DNA from: Mycobacterium dioxanotrophicus | GTDB lineage: Bacteria; Actinomycetota; Actinomycetes; Mycobacteriales; Mycobacteriaceae | Length of the DNA: 64,000 bases | Assembly (NCBI RefSeq): GCF_002157835.1 | Contig: NZ_CP020809.1 | Coordinates: forward strand, 2,852,001-2,916,000 | Reading direction: 5' to 3' | Part shown: positions 35,615 to 47,430 of the stretch, in pieces | Layout: every line of letters starts with the position of its first letter | Position numbering within the stretch: position 1 is the first letter of the stretch | The notes under the pieces: model-generated | Database searches by the model: none | Told to the model about the DNA's origin: nothing | Seen by the model: the letters and a program-made list of their open reading frames with translations, nothing else | Made by a program: the position numbers and the translations under genes

Positions 35615-36631
35615 TCAGCTGCTGCGTCTGCGCACGGCCCACACGTCGACGGCGACCGCCGCGACGATCAGCACGCCGCTGATGACCTTCTGCCAGTAGG
35701 CGGGGACGACGAGGATGTCCAGGCCGTTGTTGAGGGTCTGGATCAGCAGCAGGCCCAGCAGGGTGCCCCAGACCGATCCACGGCCGCCGAGCAGGCTCGC
35801 GCCACCGATGACGACGGCGGCGATGGCGGCCAGTTCGTAACCGGACCCCAGGTTGGGCGGACCGGAGATGACGCGCGAGGACAGGATCACGCCCGAGAGC
35901 CCCGCAAGCGCACCGCTGAGGGTGTACACCGCGATGAGGATCTGCCCAGATTTCACGCCTGCGACGTCGGCCGCGGTGCGGTTGCCCCCGACGGCGTACA
36001 CCCGCACGCCGAACGAGGTCTTGCGCAGCACCAGGTACGAGATGATGAAGCCGGCGATCATGATCAGCACCGGCAGCTGCACGCCGAACAACGTGGTGTT
36101 GGCGATCTTGCCCCACTCGCCGGGCAGCCCGTTGATCGGTGCACCGCCACCGATCACATAGGCCAGGCCCGAACCCGCTGTCAGTGTGCCCAGTGTCGCC
36201 ACGAACGGCGCCACCCCGAGCTTGCTGACCACGACCCCGTTGAGCAGGCCGATCAGAAGGCCGACCACCACACCCGCCGCGAGTCCGAGGAAGATCCGGT
36301 CGGGATGGCCGACCACCACCGACGACGCGGTCATCGCACTGACCGCGATCACGCTGCCCACCGACAGGTCGATGCCTCCGGTGAGGATCACGAAGGTCTG
36401 TCCGAGCGCGACCAGTGCGAACGGCGCGGCGGCCACCAGGATGGTCAATGCGTTGTCCGGCGTGGCGAACCGGACGCTGCGGTAGCTGAAGTAGGCCATC
36501 ACAAGCAGCAGCACGATCACCATCGAGTTACGGATCGCGAAGTTGGTGAGCCAGGTCCGGTCGAAGCGCCTGGTATCCCGCACGGCATCCGCGGGCGGAA
36601 GCTTGTTCGCCTGGTCGGTAGCGGTTGACAT
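35615..36631 (-). CDS. ABC sugar transporter permease (RbsC-like)
   Basis: A 338-residue membrane permease of the BPD_transp_2 class with about eight to ten helices. It contains the signature [20 protein letters not shown] and [19 protein letters not shown], and [18 protein letters not shown] toward the end. A GAGAGGAC ribosome site precedes ATG 36631. It is the second gene of the transporter operon, 29 nt after the ATPase and 52 nt before the binding protein. Confidence 0.93.
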   Translation of the reverse strand: MSTATDQANKLPPADAVRDTRRFDRTWLTNFAIRNSMVIVLLLVMAYFSYRSVRFATPDNALTILVAAAPFALVALGQTFVILTGGIDLSVGSVIAVSAMTASSVVVGHPDRIFLGLAAGVVVGLLIGLLNGVVVSKLGVAPFVATLGTLTAGSGLAYVIGGGAPINGLPGEWGKIANTTLFGVQLPVLIMIAGFIISYLVLRKTSFGVRVYAVGGNRTAADVAGVKSGQILIAVYTLSGALAGLSGVILSSRVISGPPNLGSGYELAAIAAVVIGGASLLGGRGSVWGTLLGLLLIQTLNNGLDILVVPAYWQKVISGVLIVAAVAVDVWAVRRRSS

Positions 36632-36660
36632 GGTGTCCTCTCGAGGGCTTGGCGACGCGG

Positions 36661-38184
36661 TCACGCGACTTCGCCTGGTTGGGTGGCTTCCTGGCCGCTG
36701 GCATAGCGGAAGATGCGTTCCTGCACGTCGTCGGCATCGAGCTGGTCGCGGGACAGTTCCCCGGCCACGCCGCCGCTGCGCATCACCAGCACGCGATGGC
36801 TGAGCCCGATGAGCTCGGGCATGTCGGAGCTGACCAGGATCACGGTGAGTCCCTCGGCGGCCAAGTCGCGGATGATCGTGTAGATCTCGCCGCGGGCGCC
36901 GACATCGACGCCGCGGGTGGGTTCGTCGAGCAGCAGCACCGAGCAGTTCTGGGTGAGCCAGCGGGCCAGCACGATCTTCTGCTGGTTGCCGCCGGACAGG
37001 TTGCCGACGAGCTGGCCCAGGCCGCTGGACTTGAGCCGGACCGACGCGGTGGCATCGGTGACCGCCGCTGAACGTTTGCGGTTGCGTAGCCAGCCCGCGG
37101 AGGCGAATGCGCCCAGATGCGGCAGGCTGCCGTTGTCGAGGACCGACTGTGTGAGCACCAGGCCCGCGCCCTTCCGGTCCTCGGGGACCAGCGAGATGCC
37201 TGCGCGGATCGCGTCGGCCACCCGTCCGCGGTGGACTGCACGGCCGTTGACCTCGATGGAGCCGGCGACCGAGCGCCGGATGCCGAAGATGGCTTCGACG
37301 ATCTCGCTGCGCCCGGCGCCCACCAGTCCGCCGAGTCCGAGGATCTCGCCCTTGCGGACCTCGAGATCGACGGCGGGGCCATCGGGATGCAGTTGCAGAC
37401 CGCGCACGGACAGGCCGATCTCGTCACCGGCAGGGGTGATGGGCGGAAACAGGTTGTCCAGTTCGCGGCCGATCATGGCGTGCACGATGCCGTCCGGCGT
37501 GGTGTCGGCCAGCGGCGCGTTGAGTACGAGCTGGCCGTCGCGCAACACCACCACGTGGTCGGCCAGTTCGGTGATCTCGGCCATGCGATGGGTGGTGTAG
37601 AGCATCGCCACGCCCTGCTTCTTGAGCCTGCGCACCACGTCGTAGAGCCGCTCGACCTCGCGGTCGGGGATCGCCGACGTCGGCTCGTCGAGCAGCAGCA
37701 CCTTGGCGCCCCACGTGGTCGCCTTGGCGATCTCGACGAGCTGCATGAGCGCGATCGGCAGATCACCCATACGGGTCCTGGGATCGACCTCGACCCCGAA
37801 GGTGCCCAGCATCTCGCGCGCCTGTTTGGCCATGCCGCGCCGATCCAGGGTGCGGAACTGGGTCTTGAGTTCCCTTCCCACGAACAGGTTTTCGTAGATC
37901 GTCAGCTCCGGGTAGGGAGCGAGCTCCTGCGGCACGATGCCCACCCCGAGGCTGCGGGCGAGCTTGGGGTCGGCGTGCTGCAGGGCGGTGCCGTCGACGG
38001 TGACCTCGCCCGAGTCGGCCTTGAGTTGCCCGGTGACGATCTTCATGAGCGTGGACTTGCCCGCCCCGTTCTCGCCCGCGAGCACGGTGAGCTCGCCGGG
38101 GTGCAGGTCGAACGACACGTCACGCAGCACCGGCACGCCGCCGAAAGCCTTCGCGACGTGATCGACATGTAGGGCGGTGGCCAT
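36661..38184 (-). CDS. ABC sugar transporter ATPase with two nucleotide-binding domains (RbsA-like)
   Basis: A 507-residue fused ATPase. Domain 1 has Walker A GENGAGKST, Walker B VLLLDEPTSAIPD and a degenerate signature (LPIALMQLVEIAK). Domain 2 has a degenerate Walker A (LGGLVGAGRSE), signature LSGGNQQK and Walker B VLLLDEPTRGVDV. That asymmetry is normal for RbsA/MglA. ATG 38184 is preceded by GAGGAGCAGGT. It is first in the minus-strand operon and divergent from the erythrulose kinase gene. Confidence 0.94.
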   Translation of the reverse strand: MATALHVDHVAKAFGGVPVLRDVSFDLHPGELTVLAGENGAGKSTLMKIVTGQLKADSGEVTVDGTALQHADPKLARSLGVGIVPQELAPYPELTIYENLFVGRELKTQFRTLDRRGMAKQAREMLGTFGVEVDPRTRMGDLPIALMQLVEIAKATTWGAKVLLLDEPTSAIPDREVERLYDVVRRLKKQGVAMLYTTHRMAEITELADHVVVLRDGQLVLNAPLADTTPDGIVHAMIGRELDNLFPPITPAGDEIGLSVRGLQLHPDGPAVDLEVRKGEILGLGGLVGAGRSEIVEAIFGIRRSVAGSIEVNGRAVHRGRVADAIRAGISLVPEDRKGAGLVLTQSVLDNGSLPHLGAFASAGWLRNRKRSAAVTDATASVRLKSSGLGQLVGNLSGGNQQKIVLARWLTQNCSVLLLDEPTRGVDVGARGEIYTIIRDLAAEGLTVILVSSDMPELIGLSHRVLVMRSGGVAGELSRDQLDADDVQERIFRYASGQEATQPGEVA

Positions 38185-38226
38185 ACCTGCTCCTCTGATC
38201 TCGGATTTGAGAAAGATAACAACGAC

Positions 38227-38276
38227 GATGCGAACTATCAAGGGATTGACATTAGAAATCGCATCTATCATGTTAT
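38227..38276. promoter_or_regulatory. Divergent promoter and DeoR operator candidate of the tetritol locus
   Basis: GATGCGA (38227-38233) and TCGCATC (38259-38265) are perfect inverted arms 25 bp apart. A consensus TTGACA -35 (38246-38251) lies between them, and a weak -10 (TGTTAT, 38271-38276) 19 bp later. The stretch is clearly more A/T-rich than its surroundings, and other short related words (AACTATCAA, ATCTATCAT) could be extra half-sites. Confidence 0.5.
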
Positions 38277-38328
38277 AAAACGAGTGAGCGGACGCACACA
38301 CGCATCCGCGTGAGCGAAGGAATCAGCG

Positions 38329-40071
38329 GTGACGAAACTGTACGACGACCCACGCGCGTTCAGTGACGACCTCCTGGAGGGGTTCGTCGACCTGCACGCC
38401 GACCGTGTTCTCAGCGTCGAGGGCGGGGTGGTGCGAGCCGCCGAAACGCCCGGGAAGGTGGCCGTCGTCGTCGGCGGCGGCTCGGGTCACTACCCGGCGT
38501 TCTGTGGTGTTGTCGGAACAGGTTTCGCCGATGGGGCAGTGGTGGGCAACGTGTTCACCTCGCCCTCGACCCAGGAGGCCTACTCGGTCGGACGGGCGGC
38601 GTCCAACGGCGCCGGGGTGCTGTTCAGCACGGGCAACTACGCCGGCGACGTCATGAACTTCACGCTGGCCCAGCAGCGGCTGCAGCAAGAGGGCATCGAC
38701 ACCCGCGTCGTGTTCGTCACCGACGATATTGCTAGCGCACCTGTTGAGGAAATTCACAAGCGACGTGGGATCGCTGGCGACTTCGTGGTGTTCAAGATCG
38801 CCGGTGCCGCCGCCGAGGCCGGCTACGACCTCGACGGTGTGGAACGCGTCGCGCGCCTGGCCAACGACCGCACCCGCACGCTCGGCGTCGCGTTCGGCGG
38901 CTGCACGATGCCGGGCGCCGACACCCCGCTGTTCACCGTCCCCGACGGCCGCATGGGTGTCGGGCTCGGCATCCACGGCGAGCCCGGAATCGCCGAGGGC
39001 GATCTGCCCCGCGCTGCCGACCTGGCCCGCCGGTTGGTGGAAGGCGTGCTCGCCGAGGCGCCGGGGGACACCAACCGCGTCGGCGTGATCCTCAACGGTC
39101 TCGGCGCCACCAAGTACGAAGAGTTGTTCGTCGTGTGGCGCACGGTGGCCCCACTGCTGCGGTCCGCCGGCTACACGCTGGTCGACCCCGAGGTCGGGGA
39201 GCTGGTCACCAGTCTCGACATGGCAGGCTGCTCACTGACTTTGGTGTTCCTCGACGACGAGCTCGACGAGTTGTGGCGGGCGCCCGCCGACACGCCGGCC
39301 TACCGCAAGGGCATCGCGACCACGTCGGGCGCTGCACCCCGGCGCACTGTCGCGGCGGCGACCGTCACCGAAACCGAGGCCGTCGAGGTGTCACCGGCAG
39401 CCCGCCGCTGCGGACAGACCGCGACCGCGGTCCTGGCGGCGATGGCCGCCGCGATCGAGGGTGCGGCCGACGAGCTCGGGCGTGTCGACGCGGTCGCGGG
39501 CGACGGTGACCACGGCCGCGGCATGGTGAAGGGCACCTCCGCAGCACTGCAGGCGGCCGAGCGCGCCGATGCCTCCGGCGCGGGCGCGGCATCCGTACTC
39601 ACCGCGGCGGGAGAGGCCTGGGCCAGCCAGGCCGGCGGCACGTCCGGCGTGCTCTGGGGAGCCGCACTGGCCGCACTCGGCGCGCGTCTCGGCGACGACG
39701 CCGACGTCATCGCGCCTTCCGATGTCGCGGCCGCGGTGCGGGCCGGGCTGGAGGCCATCACCACGCTCGGCAAGGCCTCCGTCGGCGACAAGACGATGCT
39801 CGACGCGCTCGTGCCGTTCGTGGACCGCCTCGAACGTGAGACCGCCGCGGGCGCCGAGCTGGCCGATGCCTGGCAGCAGGCGGCGGCCGACGCCGAACAG
39901 GCCGCACAGGCCACGGCAGATCTGAAACCCAAAGTGGGACGGGCACGTCCGCTCGCCGAGCGCAGCCTCGGCACCCCCGATGCAGGAGCTCTGTCTTTGG
40001 CGCTGTGCGTCCGGACCGCGGCAGCGGTACTGGCACAGGCCGCGGCAGACGACACAGTGAGGAGCAAGTGA
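38329..40071 (+). CDS. derK: Erythrulose kinase, DhaK-DhaL fusion (DerK/LerK type)
   Basis: ATP-dependent kinase expected to make erythrulose 4-phosphate. The 580-residue chain fuses DhaK (about 1-330) and DhaL (about 370-580). DhaK shows [29 protein letters not shown] and GLGIHGEPG, where the His forms a hemiaminal with the ketose. DhaL shows [12 protein letters not shown] and [11 protein letters not shown] for Mg-ATP. The next genes, an RpiB-type isomerase and a threitol dehydrogenase-like SDR, favour D-erythrulose over dihydroxyacetone, as in the M. smegmatis threitol pathway; D versus L is not certain. The start is GTG 38329. Codons 38727-38780 are unusually A/T-rich for this gene. It overlaps derI by one base. 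Confidence 0.82.
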   Translation: MTKLYDDPRAFSDDLLEGFVDLHADRVLSVEGGVVRAAETPGKVAVVVGGGSGHYPAFCGVVGTGFADGAVVGNVFTSPSTQEAYSVGRAASNGAGVLFSTGNYAGDVMNFTLAQQRLQQEGIDTRVVFVTDDIASAPVEEIHKRRGIAGDFVVFKIAGAAAEAGYDLDGVERVARLANDRTRTLGVAFGGCTMPGADTPLFTVPDGRMGVGLGIHGEPGIAEGDLPRAADLARRLVEGVLAEAPGDTNRVGVILNGLGATKYEELFVVWRTVAPLLRSAGYTLVDPEVGELVTSLDMAGCSLTLVFLDDELDELWRAPADTPAYRKGIATTSGAAPRRTVAAATVTETEAVEVSPAARRCGQTATAVLAAMAAAIEGAADELGRVDAVAGDGDHGRGMVKGTSAALQAAERADASGAGAASVLTAAGEAWASQAGGTSGVLWGAALAALGARLGDDADVIAPSDVAAAVRAGLEAITTLGKASVGDKTMLDALVPFVDRLERETAAGAELADAWQQAAADAEQAAQATADLKPKVGRARPLAERSLGTPDAGALSLALCVRTAAAVLAQAAADDTVRSK

Positions 40072-40538
40072 TGAGCGGTCTGCGGATCGTGGTCGGCGCC
40101 GATGACGCCGGCGTGGACTACAAGGACATCCTGCGGCGCGACCTGGAGGCCGACGAGCGCGTCGAATCCGTCGTCGATGTCGGGGTCGGCACCGACGAGC
40201 ACACCGCCTATCCGCACGTCGCGGTCGCGGCGGCCCGCATGGTCGCCGAAGGCAAGGCCGACCGCGCGCTGCTGGTCTGCGGCACCGGCCTCGGCGTGGC
40301 CATCAGCGCCAACAAGGTCCCCGGAATCCGGGCGGTCACCGCGCACGACAGCTTCTCAGTCGAACGGTCGGTGCTGTCCAACAATGCCCAGGTGCTGTGT
40401 TTCGGACAACGTGTCGTGGGGATCGAGCTGGCGCGCAGACTGGCCAAGGAATGGCTCGACTACCAGTTCGACCCGGAGTCGGCCTCGGCCGCCAAGGTCG
40501 ACGCGATCGCCGGGTACGAGCCGGCCCCCGGCTGCTGA
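40071..40538 (+). CDS. derI: RpiB-type erythrulose-4-phosphate isomerase (DerI type)
   Basis: A 155-residue member of the RpiB/LacAB family, which isomerises aldose and ketose phosphates. Conserved segments are [33 protein letters not shown] (anion hole with active-site Cys) and [20 protein letters not shown]. In the threitol pathway this family converts erythrulose 4-phosphate to erythrose 4-phosphate, feeding the pentose phosphate pathway. The ATG overlaps the kinase stop (TGATG). Pentose phosphate isomerase activity cannot be excluded from sequence. Confidence 0.85.
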   Translation: MSGLRIVVGADDAGVDYKDILRRDLEADERVESVVDVGVGTDEHTAYPHVAVAAARMVAEGKADRALLVCGTGLGVAISANKVPGIRAVTAHDSFSVERSVLSNNAQVLCFGQRVVGIELARRLAKEWLDYQFDPESASAAKVDAIAGYEPAPGC

Positions 40539-40555
40539 CGAGCAAGGAGATGACC

Positions 40556-41326
40556 ATGAGCACCACGGATCCCGTTGTCGACTTCGACTTTTCGCTGGCC
40601 GGCAAGGTTGCCGTCGTGACCGGCGGAGCTTCGGGCATCGGCGCCGCGATCGCGACGGCCTACGCCAAGAAGGGCGCCTCCGTCGCCATCCTGGACCTCT
40701 CGGGTGATGCCGCTACCCAGCGGGCCCGTGAACTCGGGGACGGCCACGCCGCCTTCGCGTGCGATGTCAGCTCCGCGGAATCGGTCGCCGACGCCGTCGA
40801 GGCGGTCCGGGAACGCTTCGGCCGCATCGACATCCTCGTCAACTCCGCCGGGGTGGCGCTGCTCGCACCCGCCGCCGAGATCGACGTCAAGGCCTGGGAC
40901 AAGACCATCGCCATCAACCTGACGGGCACGTTCCTGATGTGCCAGAAGGTGGGGGCCGTGATGCTCGAGCAGGGCTACGGGCGCGTGATCAACATGGCCT
41001 CGCAGGCGGCCAGCGTCGCCCTCACCGATCACGTCGCGTACTGCGCCTCGAAATTCGGCGTCGTGGGCGTCACCAAGGTGCTCGCCTCGGAGTGGGCGGG
41101 CCGTGGTGTCACCGCCAACACCATCAGCCCGACGGTGGTGCTGACTGATCTCGGCCGCGCCGCATGGGAGAACGAGAAGGGGGACCGGCTCAAGACCCAG
41201 ATCCCGACCGGTCGATTCGCCTACCCCGACGAAATTGCCGCCGCTGCAGTATTTCTCGCATCCGACGCGGCCGCGATGATCAACGGGGCCGACCTTCTTG
41301 TCGACGGCGGATACACCATCCGCTGA
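40556..41326 (+). CDS. dthD: Threitol dehydrogenase-like SDR (DthD type)
   Basis: A 256-residue classical SDR with VAVVTGGASGIGAAIATAYA, a strand-2 Asp (AILDLSG) suggesting NAD+, NSAG, and the catalytic Ser plus Tyr-x-x-x-Lys in INMASQAASVALTDHVAYCA followed by SKFG. Placement after erythrulose kinase and isomerase genes makes oxidation of a tetritol to erythrulose the likely job, the first step of the pathway. AAGGAG lies 6 nt before ATG 40556; an ATG at 40550 would leave no spacing. It is the last gene of the plus-strand operon, followed by a palindromic repeat. Confidence 0.8.
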   Translation: MSTTDPVVDFDFSLAGKVAVVTGGASGIGAAIATAYAKKGASVAILDLSGDAATQRARELGDGHAAFACDVSSAESVADAVEAVRERFGRIDILVNSAGVALLAPAAEIDVKAWDKTIAINLTGTFLMCQKVGAVMLEQGYGRVINMASQAASVALTDHVAYCASKFGVVGVTKVLASEWAGRGVTANTISPTVVLTDLGRAAWENEKGDRLKTQIPTGRFAYPDEIAAAAVFLASDAAAMINGADLLVDGGYTIR

Positions 41327-41332
41327 CGACGT

Positions 41333-41389
41333 CGAACGGCCAGTTGTGACACGCCTTTTCGTCGATCGCGTGGCACAACTGGCCGCTCG
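41333..41389. repeat. Palindromic repeat element, copy B
   Basis: GGCCAGTTGTG (41338-41348) is perfectly complementary to CACAACTGGCC (41374-41384), extended outward by imperfect CGAAC/GCTCG. The loop (ACGCCTTTTCGTCGATCGCG) resembles that of copy A at 33521-33581. It lies between convergent dthD and the PAC2 gene. Confidence 0.75.
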
Positions 41390-41398
41390 GCCGCATGC

Positions 41399-42277
41399 TT
41401 ACCGGCCGCGCCGACGCAGATACCGCTCGAACTCCGCCGCCAAGGCGTCACCGTCGATCTTGCCCAGCACTTCGTGCATGTCGACCTCGGCGTCGCCGCG
41501 TTCCTCCAGCGACTGGACGTACTCGGCGATCTCGTCGTCCTCGGCCGTCATCTCGGTGACCGCCTGCTCCCACTCCTCGGCGGCCGCGGGCAGGTCGGCC
41601 AGCGGCACCTCGATGTCGAGCACGTCCTCGACGCGGCGCAGCAACGCCACGGTGGCCTTGGGGTTGGGTGGCTGCGACACGTAGTGCGGCACGGCCGCCC
41701 AGAACGTCACCGCCGGGATACCGGCCTGCACACACGCGTCCTGGAACACCCCGGCAATGCCGGTCGGGCCCTCGTAGCGGGTTTCCTCCAGCCCGAAGAA
41801 CTTGGCCGACTCCGACGAGTACGCGGCACCCGACACCGGCACCGGGCGGGTGTGAGGCGTATCGGCCAGCAACGCACCGAGGATCACCACGGTCTGCACG
41901 TTGAGCTTGTCGGCGATGGCCAACAGCTCGGCGCAGAAAGTGCGCCACCGCATGTTCGGCTCGACACCGTGCATGAGCACCACGTCGCGCTCGCTGCCCG
42001 GTGGTCGGCAGTGCGAGATGCGCATCGACGGCCACACCAGCTCCCGCGTCACGCCGTCGATCTGCCGGATCACGGGTCGGTTCACCTGGTAGTCGTAGTA
42101 GGCCTCGTCGTCGATCTCGACGATCGGTTCGGCTTCCCAGATCGCATCGAGGTGGTCCAGCGCGTCGCTGGCCGCGTCACCGGCGTCGTTCCATCCTTCG
42201 AACGCCGCAACGACGATGGCGTTCTGCAATTCGGGCAGGTCGGACGGCCTACCTCCGCTCGGATACGACGGTGTCAC
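41399..42277 (-). CDS. PAC2 family protein (Rv2125-like)
   Basis: A 292-residue protein of the PAC2 (proteasome assembly chaperone 2-like) family. Recognisable segments are AIVVAAFEGWNDAGDAASDA, LMHGVEPNMRWRTFCAEL, VVILGALLADTPHTRPVPV, GPTGIAGVFQDACVQAGIP and FWAAVPHYVSQPPNPKAT. The acidic tail (AEDDEIAEYVQSLEERG) is typical of the actinobacterial form. GTG 42277 gives the known family length. Function in bacteria is unresolved; note that mpa lies in the same window, but no direct link is shown. Confidence 0.88.
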   Translation of the reverse strand: MTPSYPSGGRPSDLPELQNAIVVAAFEGWNDAGDAASDALDHLDAIWEAEPIVEIDDEAYYDYQVNRPVIRQIDGVTRELVWPSMRISHCRPPGSERDVVLMHGVEPNMRWRTFCAELLAIADKLNVQTVVILGALLADTPHTRPVPVSGAAYSSESAKFFGLEETRYEGPTGIAGVFQDACVQAGIPAVTFWAAVPHYVSQPPNPKATVALLRRVEDVLDIEVPLADLPAAAEEWEQAVTEMTAEDDEIAEYVQSLEERGDAEVDMHEVLGKIDGDALAAEFERYLRRRGR

Positions 42278-42632
42278 ACTGCCAGCGTAAGCCCTGCGTG
42301 GGGGCGATGAGCGCCTTGTCGCCACGGGTCATTTCGCGCCGCTGAGCCAGTCGCGCCAACAAGCGGGTTGCATAGACCAACTACCCTGTTGATGTGAATG
42401 CTGGTGACCGTCGCGCCTCCGACACCGATCGGCTCGACACCGTGTCGCCGTGTGTGGTGGGCAACGGTGCCGACGATACGAAATACGTGCGGCTGCAATC
42501 TGGTTAGGCCCGGTGACGACGACATTGCCGACAAGATCCGCAAGGTGCCGCTCAAAAGCGCGTGACGCCAAGCGGGTCGGGTCGATCGCGACGACGCGTT
42601 GGGCGTCCACACGTCTGTCTGATGACGACGTA
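42278..42632. other. Intergenic region between the PAC2 gene and the metH leader
   Basis: About 355 bases without a supportable gene. It must hold the divergent promoters for PAC2 (minus) and metH (plus). No convincing -35/-10 pair, B12 box or repeat was found; open frames here have no plausible ribosome site or protein-like composition. Confidence 0.5.
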
Positions 42633-42730
42633 GACTCTTCTGGTCGAGAGGCGTTGCAACGGTTCCGGGTTTCTGCCCGTATCCGCCACGCTCGGCAGAG
42701 TCAAGGACGCCTTCCGTTACGGAAGGAGAG
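42633..42730 (+). promoter_or_regulatory. S-adenosylhomocysteine (SAH) riboswitch candidate in the metH leader
   Basis: The leader fits the SAH riboswitch layout. P1 is GACTCT/AGAGTC (42633-42638 with 42697-42702) continued by GTCGAG/CTCGGC (42643-42648 with 42691-42696). A core GAGGCGTTGCAACGG-like strand leads to a P2 arm closing at CCGCC. A pseudoknot pairs AGGCGT (42649-42654) with ACGCCT (42707-42712). Just after, CCTTCCG-TTA-CGGAAGG (42710-42726) hides the ribosome site GGAAGGAG. The pseudoknot and this hairpin share bases 42710-42712, so ligand binding should free the ribosome site and turn metH on. Confidence 0.62.
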
Positions 42731-42733
42731 TAT

Positions 42734-46489
<3,756 letters not shown>

Positions 46490-46563
46490 GCTCGACCTTC
46501 GTCGGCGGCCGGTGGGCGGAGAAATGCCCACGGCTGTAAGGCTTTCGGGGAGGCCGTGCTCGA

Positions 46564-46585
46564 CACCACCGAAACTTCGGTGGTG
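46564..46585 (+). terminator. Hairpin after metH
   Basis: CACCACCGAA and TTCGGTGGTG form a perfect 10-bp inverted repeat around two bases, 75 nt after the metH stop. There is no T-run, as is common for mycobacterial terminators. Confidence 0.6.
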
Positions 46586-46650
46586 CGAGCCGGTTTGGCG
46601 GCCGGTCGCGCGATGTGACTGGCAGGTGGCCGCTGTGCGAGAATCGCCGG

Positions 46651-47334
46651 GTGAAAGCGGTGCTGTGGGATATGGACGGCACCCTGGTCGACTCCGAAAA
46701 ACTCTGGGACGTCTCGATGCACGCGCTCTATGCGCGGATGGGTGCGGTGCTCACTCCCGAGGTGAGGGAGTCGACGCTGGGTGGCTCGGCAGAGACGGTG
46801 ATGCAGATCGTCTACAAAGACGTGGGGCTCGACCCCGACCCGGCCGCGATGGCCGAGTCGGCGGACTGGCTGCACGATTACACGGGTGATCTGTTCGAGC
46901 AGGGCCTGCCGTGGCGCCCCGGCGCCCAGGAACTGCTCGACGCCCTGCTCACCGCGGGCATTCCGATGGCGCTGGTGACCAACACCCGGCGCGATCTCGC
47001 CGAGCGGGCCCTGAAAAGCATTGGCAACCACTACTTTTCGGTGACCGTATGCGGTGACGAGGTGCCAACCGGCAAGCCGTCACCCGACCCGTATCTGCGT
47101 GCGGCCGAACTGCTCGGGTTGCCCGCGAGCCGTTGTCTGGCCATTGAGGATTCGGTCACCGGCACGGCGTCCGCCGAGGCCGCCGGGTGCCCCGTGCTGG
47201 TGGTGCCCAACGATATGGCCGTTCCTCACGGACCGCGTCGCAAGCACGTCGAATCGCTGAGCCGGCTCGACGTGGCCGATCTTCGGGCGATCCACGCCGA
47301 GCTGGACAGCGAGCAAGGTCAGCGCAGCGCCTGA
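46651..47334 (+). CDS. HAD-superfamily phosphatase
   Basis: A 227-residue beta-phosphoglucomutase/phosphoglycolate-type HAD protein. Motif I is VLWDMDGTLVDSEK (nucleophile D7, acid D9), motif II is ALVTNTRRDLAERAL, and motifs III/IV are GKPSPDPYLRAAELLG and CLAIEDSVTGTASAEAAGCP. The alpha-helical cap lies in about 15-85. Substrate is probably a sugar phosphate or small phosphomonoester. GTG 46651 starts the motif in register. It precedes the glucose permease gene by 96 nt, which may hint at sugar-phosphate metabolism. Confidence 0.9.
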   Translation: MKAVLWDMDGTLVDSEKLWDVSMHALYARMGAVLTPEVRESTLGGSAETVMQIVYKDVGLDPDPAAMAESADWLHDYTGDLFEQGLPWRPGAQELLDALLTAGIPMALVTNTRRDLAERALKSIGNHYFSVTVCGDEVPTGKPSPDPYLRAAELLGLPASRCLAIEDSVTGTASAEAAGCPVLVVPNDMAVPHGPRRKHVESLSRLDVADLRAIHAELDSEQGQRSA

Positions 47335-47392
47335 GGCGTCAATCACCGGTACGGATTTCGCCCCTATCGGCAGGTCGACTGTGCGATTGTGA

Positions 47393-47408
47393 TGTGGCAC
47401 AGATCACG
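47393..47408 (+). promoter_or_regulatory. CRP-like binding site candidate before the sugar permease
   Basis: TGTGG-CACAGA-TCACG matches TGTGA-N6-TCACA at 8 of 10 defined positions and lies 22 nt before the ATG. A single site seen by eye, so a weak call. Confidence 0.3.
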
Positions 47409-47430
47409 CGACGCTGCGAGAGGACGTGTC

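Noticed and set aside
42278..42632. Cobalamin riboswitch before metH
   Set aside because: No B12-box or conserved core was found; the sequence nearer the start fits an SAH riboswitch better.
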